From: Ditylenchus dipsaci
Lineage: Eukaryota > Nematoda > Chromadorea > Rhabditida > Anguinidae
DNA: 64,000 nucleotides
Assembly: GCA_004194705.1 (NCBI GenBank)
Contig: SADC01001044.1
Span: 77,001-141,000 of the forward strand
Direction of reading: 5' to 3'
The notes below the pieces were generated by a model. That model saw only the letters and a list, made by a program, of their open reading frames with translations. It did not search any database and was not told the DNA's origin. Shown piece after piece: positions 22,601-34,600 of the stretch. The translations under genes were made by a program, and so were the position numbers. Every line of letters starts with the position of its first letter. Position 1 is the first letter of the stretch.

Positions 22601-25600
22601 CTTCTGAGCGTCTGGATCGCTTGCACCACCTTGCTGCCACTGTCATCTTAGTTAGGAATCGAGAAACTGAAATTGAACGTAAAAAACAACAAAAGTAAGT
22701 AACAATGAATGAAGACAAAAACATTAGACCTAATCAACTGAATAATTATATGAGCTGGCGCAGATACGCCCGAAAAAAACAGCAAACCATAATCAACGGC
22801 GATTCTGCGCCGAAAAACTTACCCCATGTACAACCACCAAATGACTATATTAAAAAAACTACGAACAAAAGCGCCAAAATTTTGAATTCCTTTGCAGACA
22901 ACAAAAGATTTAAATGACAACTTGAATCAGCCTACTCTTTCTGAGTACCTGGATAAAAATGCCGAGATCCCCTAAATAACGGCTCTTTTTTCGCCCGTTC
23001 TTTTTTTTATTCGACGCGCGAGGAGCTGGCGAACAATAGTGATCGTGTACAGACAAAAGTTTTTCCCAGCCAAAACCTCATAAAAAATCCAAAATAGCCA
23101 AAAATGGGCTAAAAATATTTGGCGGGAATTCAAAATCCTCACGGACACAGTCCAAATACTATATAAAGATTGCTTTTTCAGTCAACAACTATCTTAAATT
23201 TGCGAAATGGGCCAGAAACCTTATATTTCTGTTGTCTATTTTATCTATCGGTCTATTTTATTACTTTTCAAACTGATAGTCATTTTCTAGAGTCAGAAAT
23301 ACGCAAGGTACCTCATAAAAAAATTCCTCATCAAATATAAATAGACAGTACGTCAAAAATTACTTCAGGAATCGGGTAGCTTGGATAGCTTGATTAACAA
23401 AAATTACTGATTTTCGGACGAAAGTCAAATTGCTATTCTTGGTTTTAACTGTAGCTAAGCTATAATGCTTGTGGAGTGCCTGATAATCTAGCTCGGCCTG
23501 CAAGACTCTGACAAATATTTTCGTAAATGTCAAATAACATGTGAAAAAAGAAGTTCACAACCATGGAGGTTCGAACCAGCAAGATTAAAAAGTGGTTTAA
23601 TTGCAATTTAAACGATTTCTATGCGGGACCAGATACGGACAAGAGATACACTCGGCTCTAGGTAAATTGCCCCTCTTCAAATTGCCCCTCGGTAAATTGC
23701 CCCTCAAAATTTGTCTTGAGAAAATTATTGTTATTTAAAAATATTTTTTCAAGTCCAGTTGCCAGATCACAGTGTTTCAAGGGAGGCGGTATATTCCACC
23801 GCGGTGAAACCCCGTCCTGGATTCCACCTCCAAAATTTTGAGGCTACAGGTTCAAATCCTGGGGTAGCAAACTTTACGTAGTAAGAGTCATAAACTGATA
23901 TTTACGAGACCACTCAATCTCAGGTTGAGTAAGGCAAACCACCTGGTACCTTTTACTAAATGGATATCCACATCCAGAATCCGAAATTTTGGATCTGGCC
24001 AAAAGTAGCTAAAATAATTGTACCCTGTACAGAACCGTGTCCTGAATACGGTTCGATAATGCTAAAAAAAGCGATTTGACTTGCAGTAACCCCAATTCTG
24101 GAGTAGCTTCCTATCCCTTAGGGTATCTATTTCGTGGTATGGAGGTGGCACTCGCACTCTCATTGTACCCAATGACTTTTTTTAGTCTCACTTACACTTT
24201 CAGTGAAAATTTTGCAGAAATTCAAATTTTTTAGTCTGAACCAATCAAACCAAGTGGTCGTCCACTCGAAGCAATTTTTTTTCATGTTCCAAAACCTATT
24301 TTCTGGACTTATTCGAACACGCTGAAGATGTTTTGATAGTGGTAAAATGCCGTTTTCTCGAGCATTTTTGAGTTTTGGAAAAATCGAGGTTCGGTAAAAT
24401 CAATTATTTCCCAATACTCAAAATACCATATAAAACTTTACTTGACTGTCATCAAACCATCTTCAGCATGCCCGGAGTAGTCCAGAAAATAGGTTTTGGA
24501 GCCCGAAAAGCAAAAAAATTGAATTTTTGTGATCCAAGTGGACGAGTGCTTGGATCAAACGGCTATAATCTATGGAGGGTGGATCACGACAACGGAAGCT
24601 GGATCAGGATTTCACCTGTGCAACTACTCGATCTTGCTACCCATGTGTCCATCTGGTGGTAAATAAGAGTTACTACTTCAAGTAATGCTTAGGAAGTTGT
24701 ACCTATTTGGTGGACTCAGCGTAACCCAATTGGCCAGACAGTGGTACCGAAATAGCACTAAAAAGGGCCTCATTGTTTTTTGTTTCCGAAAATTCAGTGG
24801 TTGACTCTCTCATTCTTTTATTATATAATTATCAATTTTTTATTCGGTCTCTCTTCTCGTCAGGACAGGCATGGTAAAGGTATTCGTCGTAACAAGGTAT
24901 GGAATTTATATTTTTGTGATTCAGTAGTGTATTCACTTTTTTCAGTGACTCAGCTCAAATACTCAAGAAGAATGACCGGCTATACTATAGAATCCCCCCC
25001 CCCCCAGCTAGCGAAAAATTTACTTTTCCTGAAGGGGAAAGGACCCGTCCCATTTTGATTCTCGTGCTCTGAATAGGCACGGAAACACTTTGGTTTCCGA
25101 AAAATCGAAAAAAAAAATTTTTTAGATTTGCCTTGGTCCCCCAAGGTAAAAAATTTAAGAAAATTCAAAAAAAATATTTTTTGAATTCCCGCCAAAACAT
25201 TTTTAAAGGGAATTAGGGCTGTATTGGAAGGGGAAGGGACAAAAGAGGGCCACTAATCACACAGAGCCCATTAACAAGAAGATGTTGAACATAGTTTTGA
25301 ATACTGGGGCCTACCGCATAAATAAACTCTGGTATGCATGCTTTTTCATGCATCCAGAGTCACTTTCGAGTGATTTGTGTCTAAGGTATGTGGGTGTGCG
25401 CATCTCAATTTCAAGCCCCCTGCGCCCCGAAGGGGGCGCAGGGGGCTTGAGAGTTAGAGATGCGCGCACTCACTTACCTTAGACATGATTCCGAGAAGTA
25501 CTCTTGACCATAAAATGCATATAGAGTCTTTTTTTGCCACGGCCCAGTATAAAAACATGGTAGGACATCCGAAATAGTCCAGAATTCACTTTTTTAATAA

Positions 25601-28600
25601 TTTTGCCATGAAAGTGGCCCTTTTTATTCCCTTCCCCTCCCAACACAGCCCTAAATCCCTTTAAAAATGTTTTGGCGGGAATTCAAGAAATATTTTTTTT
25701 GTATTTTCCTAAATTTTTTACCTTGGGGGACCAAGGCAAATCGAAAAAAAATTTTTTTCGATTTTTGGAAACCAAAGTGTTTCCGTGCCTATTCAAAGCA
25801 CGAGAATCAAAATGGGACGGGTCCTTTCCCCTTCAGGAAAAGTAAATTTTTCGCTGGCTGGGGGGGGGGGGGGGATTCTATAGTGTTACCGAATGACCTG
25901 CTAGGTGGAAGTATTCAACGATGACTCAAGGATGACCTGCATGGCGGTATTTTATTGCGTGTGTCACTGTGGCTGAAGTTTATCGTCTTAAATTGAATAG
26001 GTACAGTCGTATATTTCGCATGTATTATTGTTTGGTTGCGTTATCATTGTTGGTTTTGTTCGCAATAAAGTTGTCTTATTTTTCGCTTTGCGTTCGTCGT
26101 TGCAAATTTTTCACGGTCGGTACCCGAGCGGACCGATTTTTGACAAATGAGACCGGAACAAAATAGGGTGTTTTGAAATCGCCTACCCAAAATCGTTTCC
26201 TAAATTTGGTTTGTCAATACTAAAACAATGACTTTAACTACATAAAACCCCAGTATCGCGGCTTTTACCATATTTTTGAAAACAAGTTACTCTAAAGGGC
26301 CAACCGTAGTTTTGCTGGATGTCTCATGTACCAAGAAAACCAAGTTTCGTCTACTTGGATCGAATTTTTATCACGTTTTTGGGTTCTAAAATTTGGCGCT
26401 GCTAGAGAATACCCAATTTCGCCAAAGGCATCTTTTCGCCAACGAGATCACTTCGCCAATGCTTCGTTTCGCCGATAGCTTATTTTCTCAAGTACTCTTA
26501 TTTCTTTGCCAAGCAAATCACCACTCATCTTGTAGCTCATTCCTGGCTACAAAATGCGTGTTAATTTGCTTGACAAAAAAATAAGAGTACCTGAGAAAAG
26601 AAGCTATATCCGCGAAAACAAACCATTGGCGAAGTGATCTCGTAGGCGAAAGAATCCATTTGAGCAAAAACCTCATAGGCGAAAGTTTCATTGGCGAAAC
26701 CATTACTCCCCATTGCATTTGTCGGTATATGGGCTATCCGGATGATCCAGCTCTAAACATGGTCAGATGCACTGCAAAAATAGTCTCATATACAACATGG
26801 GTACTGCCAACTAAGTTCTACCATTTAGGTCCTAATATGCGTTAATCTATAAAAATCAGGGTTCGCAATCGTCCTTTTAAAAAAGATTTGTCCTTTTTTT
26901 GGGACCCAAAATCTTTTTTTATTTTTGAAGTTTTTAGTCAAAATCTTTTTTTTCGCTTCAAAATAGCAATAAGAACTGGATAAAATGACCCTTTTTTTTT
27001 ATCAAAATGGTCAAAATGTCCTTTTTTACCCAAATGTCCTTTTTTCGAAAATTTTCGTTACGAACCCTGATCTAAATAGTACGAAGTCATACGAGCGTAA
27101 TTAACCAACCGAGAGCCGGAGGACCATTTTGACACCAGAATTTTAAATAAAAGGAGATAAAAGGTGAGCACCCAGTTTTAGTCGGACCAGCCACCTAGAA
27201 GATGCGTAAATAAAGTTCCCTCCCTCTTTAAATCTCCAAAAAGGTTCCTAGTAAAAAATACTATATAAAAAAATACAAAAAAAATTTGCACCAAGTGGAT
27301 GATAGATGACCACTTGGTATGGTTGGTGCATGGATTATTTAATAGAACAGAGACTGGATTATAGAAAAACATTTTCAGTCAAGAAAAGTACGAACAAAAG
27401 ACTATTCAACAAAACGCCAAAATATCGATGAATTCATTGTCGATGAATTTACTGTCGATGAATTCACCTAATGCCTTTTGAACACCAGTTTTCGGCGAAA
27501 AGACCGCCATAGGAAATAGGCTCGCTCCATTCTAATTTTCAGCGCATCAGAAACAGAATTTAACACTCCAATGGTCAAGCGTGACCTTTGACGCTCTTGT
27601 TTCAGACTTTCGCGCAACCACTTTTTACTTGGTTTTTCAACACTTATATTGGTGGTCACGGCACTGAACCTATGTTTGCACATCAACTGTGGAATGTGTA
27701 TGACCTTGTCCTCAACGGTCGCCTAAGATCAAACAATTTTAACGAGGCCAATAACAGCCGTTTAAAAAGACTTGTTAAAGGGGCATGATCGTGCCCGATG
27801 GGGAGAAAAGGCGCGAACCAGCAGTTCTTTTCTTTCTCGATAAATTTTTACATTCGTTCTCGTCTAGATTTTTTAAGTTTTCTGTCTAGTTTTTAAAAGC
27901 AGTATAAGGTCATCTGTATCAGATTTGACGCAGAACGAGTGAAAAATGGGACGATTCGAAAAAATTCGAAAAAAACTGCTGGTTCGCGCCTTAACGCACG
28001 GGCATGCTCCTTTAATGGTGTCACGCATCCTCCTATGTGGGAATTTATGATGAAGCTACGACTTTCCTACTCTTCCGATTTTTAGAATGATTATTATGAC
28101 TGGTTGACTAATAGGGGAGGTAGAAGCCATGCACACGCAATAGAACGCGGTGAGAGAATCAAGGAACAAGTATTGCGTTTCCCAAGAGTTTTAACTGGAT
28201 ATATGACTCCAGAAGAATACTTACAAGGGATAGTTGTTGCAATAAAACCACATTAGTTTTTTTATATTTTAGCTAATAAAAAATTGTATAGCCTTTAAAG
28301 CCAGATATCCATTTTTTGAAAAAATTTTACTAGTATGTTTATACAGAATTTCACTACATTTTTGGGGTTTTTTCGGTGATAATGACCAAGAAAAACATGG
28401 AGAAGCACGCAGAAAAAGAAAAGCCACTAAAAAGCTAGCAAATGCTGCAGAAGATTCAAAAAAATTGAAAATAAGCTTGAAAATTCGGGGTATAGACGTT
28501 TGGCTACAAATGTAACATTTTTGGCGTTCTGCCCTATGTTCTGTTTTAGCCACTCTTAGGCCTTAGGCTTAGGCCTTAGGCTTAGGTTTAGGCTTAGGGA

Positions 28601-31600
28601 CCAAAAAAATGTCTTACGAACTACAAAATGGCTGAAAAAATAAGCCTAAGTGGCTTAAACAGAAGGCTCTCTCCTGTTATATCCAAAACTGTTACATCTA
28701 AAAATGGTTCTAGTTTTATCAGGTTCTCGCCAAAAGTTCCAGCAAGGTTTTAGCCTTTTAAGTTCAATTATTTATTATACAATACTTCAGGCTTTCCCTC
28801 TAATACTATATGGAAATAACAAAATTTAAAATGAAAAGCTAGAACCGTGCTAGAACTTTTGGCGAGAACCGGATAAAACTAGAACCATTTTAGATGTAAC
28901 AGTTTTGGATATAACAGGAGAGAGCCAAACAGAACATAGGGCAGAACGCCAAAAATGTTACATTTGTAGCCAAACGTCTACTCACCGAAAATTCGAATAT
29001 TTAGCAAAAAAAATTCAAAAACAACGCCAATGTGTATCTGACAGCATATAAGGTTTTGACACGCTGTGGTAGGTCAAAGATTTCTAATTTTCAGAAGCCG
29101 ATATCTCGGCGCCGTTTAGCGCGTAGCAGATTTTGCGAACGGTTTCTTAATCAGCTCAAAGAGAGCTATCTTTTGGTATATAAAGTTCTTTGATACGTGA
29201 TGGGGTGGTCGTGCTTTTCCAGTGTAAGCTATATAAATAAACAATTTCAAGCTCGAACTCTAACTCGAACAACGTGAACAAGCCATTAGTGATTAGTCTG
29301 TTTTAGCGTCCGCAAACAGCTTCATCATTGTGAATGCGCCTTTAAGAGTTAACTCAGTCGATTTTATAGTAGTTGGAATTTTAGATTTTCGAAATCCCTG
29401 CGAAAGCAATTCGATCACGTTGTTATGTCTAGCGACGAAAGCTCCAACGCTCCTGATGTCAAGCCCACGAAGAAAGCGGCTGCCAAGAAGAATGCTGGTG
29501 CCAAAGAATTGAAGGCCAAGGGAAAGGTTTCTATTATTACATCAATTTTTTAGTGAACTCGAGTGGATATATAGCTTGAGTTATTGAATTTTATGTTTTT
29601 AGAAGAGAGCTCCCGTCGAAAGCGAAAGTGATGATGTGGATGACATCGCGCATGAAAGCTCTGGTTCCGATGGTGATGGACAAATGGCCAGTAAGAAAAA
29701 GCAGAAGTCAGGCGTACCGAAGCAGCAGGAAAAAAGCTCGTCTGCTCCCAAGAAATCTAAGCAGTACGTCAAGTCAGCTGAGGGTGAAGATGTTAGTCGA
29801 TGCCTGTCAAAGATTTTGAATATCATATTGAACGTGTTTAGATGGTTGAGTTCGGTCCGAAGCGCTTCGCCAGTGTCACCGAGTTCAAGGGATCCAAGAT
29901 GGTCAATATCCGAGAATATTACGAGAAAAATGGACAGTTGCTTCCAGGCAAGAAGGGAATCTCGATGAAGCTCGACCAGTGGAAGCAGTTCAAATCAATT
30001 ATTCCTGACGTTGATGAGCTCATCAAAAAGATGATGACTGAGGAACCAAATAGTTATCGTCCAGAAAAAATTTCGTCTTGATCATTTCCTCTGCTTGTTG
30101 AACAATAAATACCTTGTTATGTTATTTTGCTTTTTATTGGGAATCAAGAAGACCGGTACGGCGAGTATATACAGTCAAGCCTCGATAAGCCGGCACCCCT
30201 AGGGACCGACCTTAGAATCGGGGTGGTTTATCGGGGTGTCGTTTTCCTTAAAGTGTCGAGTACCTGGCCAAATCAAGTGTCGACAGGGTGCCGGTTTATC
30301 AAGGGTGCCGGTTTATCGGGGTGCCAGTTTATCGAGGTTCGACTGTAGGTACGAATATACGGTATGTGACACTATTTAGCCGGACCGCGATTTTGCCGGA
30401 CCACAATCTCGTTCGCACAGGTTTTTGCGTTTTTTTTTGTATGTTTTGGTCCAGTTTACCGTTTTTTATTGAATTTGATATAGTAAAGTACTCTCTCCAT
30501 ACTCAGTTGCACTATATCATAGTGAATTTAAATAGTTGCACTCATATCACACTCTGTTAGCCTATGAAATCCATTAAAATCAAAATTTGAATTCAAATTC
30601 TTACTTTCGTGCCAGGAACAGGCAAAAATACTGCGTTTTGCATACCTTCATACTTTTAATTTTTTGAGTTATGCGACCCCAGAATTTTATGCGAATAAAT
30701 GATGCCATCTAAGGCTGCGCTCAAGCTGCACATTTTTGTTCTTTTAGTTTTTCTTTTTGCCTCTCTGTTTCGCAAAAACATTAAAAGTGGTTTTCTGTAA
30801 TCCTGGACCACCGGTTGTTACCTCAAAATTTTGACCCCATTTTTTATATTTTTTTTCCTGTAGAGCATGTTTTTTAGGTGAAGTTACAGATATGGTGCAT
30901 AGACATTTCGCCCCCTTTTGGACAAATGTCCAAATGGGGGCGAAACGCCCCCTTTTGGACATTTGTCCAAAAGACGGCGAACTGCTAATTTTGCCTTGGT
31001 CCCCCCTGTTGATTTTTTCGCAATTTTTTCAGTCTAATTGCGTAAGAAGCCGTGTTATAAGACGTTTCCCCTCATTTTTTAACGGAAAGACAAATTGTAT
31101 ATCAAAACTTCGTACTGTTTTGTAACTCACCCAGCCACATGCTGATGTCACTTTTTGTTTTCGATTCTGGTGCGAATTGCTGATGCCTAATGAAGAAAAC
31201 CGTAGAAAACATGTCAAGAATATTAAGCCTCGTGTCCAATGACTGAGAGGAAATTACATGTTTTTTAACGCGGGAAGGGCTGTAAACTTTATTTGTTCAT
31301 AAATTTTTTTCTTTTGGTCACATTTTGTAGCTAAGGTTCAGGGCTACCCAATAAAATTTTTTCCAGCCACAAATCTCTGAAAAAACTTTGATAAAAATGC
31401 GTTTCCTCTCACTCTGCAATACGGAAAATTTTTCGGATTAATTTCAGTGAAGATAGTTCACCCTGTAAAAACAAAAAAGCCAGGAGAAAAATGTTAAACA
31501 CTATTAAAACAGCTCTTTCAGCAAAAAAAAATACAAACACACTCAATAGGGTGGACCAAGGCAAAATTAGCGGCTCGCCATTTTTTGGAAAAATGACCAG

Positions 31601-34600
31601 AATGGTACGAAGTTTTGATATAGAATTTGTCTTTCCGTCGAAAAATGGGGGAAAAGTCTTATAACACGGTTTCTTACGCAATTAGACTGAAAAAAAATTT
31701 CAAAAAAAATCAACAGGGGGACCAAGGCAAACTTAGCAGTTCGCTCCCTTTTGGACATTTGTCCAAAAGGGGCGAAACGTCCCTTTACCACAGACATTAC
31801 CTTTGTAATTTTCATGGAAGTAGAGGAGGAAGCGATGAAAACTAAAGTATATGAATTTTGGCTGATTTCCTTTATTTTGACGGTCATTTGTAAAAAACAA
31901 AAAAACATGATATTGCTCTACATCAAAGCAGTGCTAGAAATGATTCCAATCTATTGCTCGATACTTTTTGGTTCTATGTCTAAAAGGGGCCAAAAAATAG
32001 CAAACACTATATAAACGCTATATAAAACTTTTACAAATAGAATGCTCATGTTACACACTACACTTGCACGTTTCGGGAAATAGGCCGCCGAGCTTTTCGA
32101 AATTTCGGTGCCGGTGCCGAAAGCCGCGCCGGCTCGCCAGGGTGATATTATGGCGCCACTTTTCAGTTAAATAAAAGAGCTGTCGATTCCGCGTCTGAAA
32201 ATGTATAACTTGCGTATACAGTACAAAAAAGGGTACTTCTTCGGCTGACATCACACCTTCAATTTTTTCATTTTGCTGAATTTTTTGCCCAGTTAAATAA
32301 ATATTTTATTCACAAGCATACAACACAGCAATTTGTGACCACAAATAAAACATGATATAAATAAAACATAAACCGAAATATGAAGGAAAAAAAAGAAAAA
32401 ACCTCTTTGAGCGATAGACGAGATCCTTCGAAGAAAGTTCCTGCCAGAAAGCCTTTTTCTTTGCGACACTTTTTTTGTTGGGCATTGCCACATCGGGAAA
32501 GATTCGTTGTTCATATTGCCTCGCAGTCGCATTTTTGATCCACAGGCGCATGTTTGAGAAGAGTGCAGAAGTTTAAGATGTTGAAACCATTCCACGAATT
32601 CATCGTCTGTCCACTTGAGCAACTTGTCGTAGAGCTGGAAACGATAAAACATTCATTTAAATCGCTTAATGAATGTGCGAAAACACAAAAAGGTGACGAG
32701 AAAGCAAGAGAGAGAGAACAAATGACACCTCGAAAGCAGAAATAATTTAAAAATTTGAATTGTAAAAATTGGTGGTGGTGATAGGTTGTAGGTGGTCTCT
32801 AGGTGAAGGCTTAGGCTAAGGCAAGGGTAGGCCAGCGTAGGCTAAAGTACACAATCCCCCACTGGCCCGAAAATGCCTAAAATGGTGTCCTAAGGGCATT
32901 TTAGCTACTTTCAACGTGAAAAAGCAACAAAAAATTAGTGGGAAGACACTTCTTAGCATTTTTTGAATTTTTTTGCATTTTTAGACCAACGTGGTGCGCA
33001 GAACAGATAAATTTATCTGAACCGATAAATTTATCTAACAGATAAAATTCAAATTATTTTTATCTGACGGATAAAATTTTATCGGTCAGATAAAATTCGA
33101 GTTTTTAATAAAAATCTATACAAAATAAAAAATGGGTTTCACACTTGCAAATCTGAAGATACTTTTGAAAATAATGCTGAGTTAAATAGTTGATGGGTTT
33201 CGCCAAAAATCCTGGCTGAAAAATTTTGAAACCCATCAACTATTTTAGTCACTATTCTTCTTAAAAAATTCTTCAGATTTGCAAGTGTGTAACCCATTTT
33301 TTAATTTTATATTGATTTTTATTTAAAACTCGAATTTTATCTGACCGATAAAATTTTATCTGTCAGATAGAATTTTATCTGGCAGGTAAATTTTATTTGT
33401 CAGATAAAAATAATTTGTATTTTATCTGATAGATAAATTTATCGGTTCAGATAAATTTATCTGTTCTGCGCACTACGGGGACCAAGGTATATCAACCTAA
33501 GAGGTTACGTGGACATCTCTAAAAGACCAAAAAAGATAAGATTTGAAAATAGTTTTGTTAACTGGGGCCTACCGCATAAAGAATCTCTTGTATGCATGCT
33601 TTTTTATGCATCCAGAGTCACTTTCGAGTGATTTGTGTCTAAGGTATGTGAGTGTGTGCATCTCAACTCCAAGCCTTTTTTTGATCCACCCTGTACATTA
33701 GAGTCCGTTCTAGCATACGCTTGGGCCGGAGTATAGAATCCCCCCCTGGCCCGAAAACTGGTTTAAACCTCGTTTCTTATTTGGTGGTTTATTTGGTGGT
33801 TTTTACCCTGTTTTGGTCACTGGAGCTGGGCAAAAAGAGTCTCTATATACATTTTATGATCAAGTGTACTTCTCGGAATCATGTCTAAGGTAAGTGGGTG
33901 CGCGCATCTCTAACTCTCAAGCCCCCTGACCAAAACAGGGTAAAAACCACCAAATGAGGTATCTGAGTACCCTCCAGAACGGCCAAAAGGTCGATTTTTG
34001 GTCAAAAATTTTTTTTCTGGAAAATGCTTTCCCAATCGTTTTTTCATATTCCCTATACATAAAGGTGGACAAATCGCGTAAAAACGAGGTTTTAACCAGT
34101 TTTCGGGCCAGGGGGGATTCTATACTCCGGCCCCAGCGTATCCTAGAACGGATTCTAATGTACAGGGTGGATCAAAAAAACCCTACCATTTTTAATGAAT
34201 TGGTGTACGTAACTCCTTGCCCTACCGATTTCCCCAGGGAAATCGATGACAGTGCGGCACTTGTTTACTTGGGAGGGGGGGGGGGGGTGGTGCAACATAT
34301 CTCTAACCAACCAAGCCCCCTGCGCCCCGAAGGGGGCTTGGTTGGTTAGAGATGCGCGCACTCACTTACCTTAGACATATTTCCGAGCAAGACTCTTGAT
34401 CAAAAATACATATAGAGACCTTTTTGCCAAGCTCCAGTGACCAAAACGCGGTAGATACTTTAATACCTGATATTTTAGCTTGGGGACCATGGCAATCGGT
34501 TAACTTATGATAACCAAATCAGTCAACTTATGATAACCAAACCAACCAAAAATTTTTTTGAAAACCTATTTTTTAGTACGGAAATTGTTTGGAAACTAAT

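Larger units (their letters stand above)
20100..23745. mobile_element. 3.6 kb inverted-repeat transposon enclosing a spliced ORF cluster
   Basis: The left end (20100-20290) and right end (23570-23745) are inverted copies. Both contain TATCTCTTGTCCGTATCT and a TTTAAATT...AAACCACTTT segment on the inner side, and iterated GGTAAATT units plus TGTCTTGA on the outer side. Between them lies the duplicated, intron-bearing unknown ORF described at 20985-22720. I cannot see a known transposase motif. The precise outer boundaries are uncertain. Confidence 0.5.
27600..29012 (+). pseudogene. Mutator-like (MULE) transposase remnant, split by two MITEs
   Basis: The first block contains [20 protein letters not shown] and NNSRLKRLV, the C-terminal pattern of MULE-type transposases (W-x-G-x-RTNN-x-E-x-N). 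It stops at a TTAA MITE (27779-28011). Removing the MITE and one TTAA continues the frame into [21 protein letters not shown] further block reads [20 protein letters not shown] to [13 protein letters not shown] basic tail ([18 protein letters not shown]) is cut by a second MITE (28488-28986) and resumes in frame after it. A stop and probable missing introns remain, and the catalytic N-terminal part is absent, so it is dead. Confidence 0.5.

Noticed and set aside
20985..22812. CRISPR array (regular short repeats)
   Set aside because: Animal DNA, irregular spacing, and the repeats are tandem duplications of longer units.
32990..33477. Enhancer cluster of GATA sites
   Set aside because: The GATAA words are part of a symmetric fold-back element with defined ends, so their density is explained by the element.
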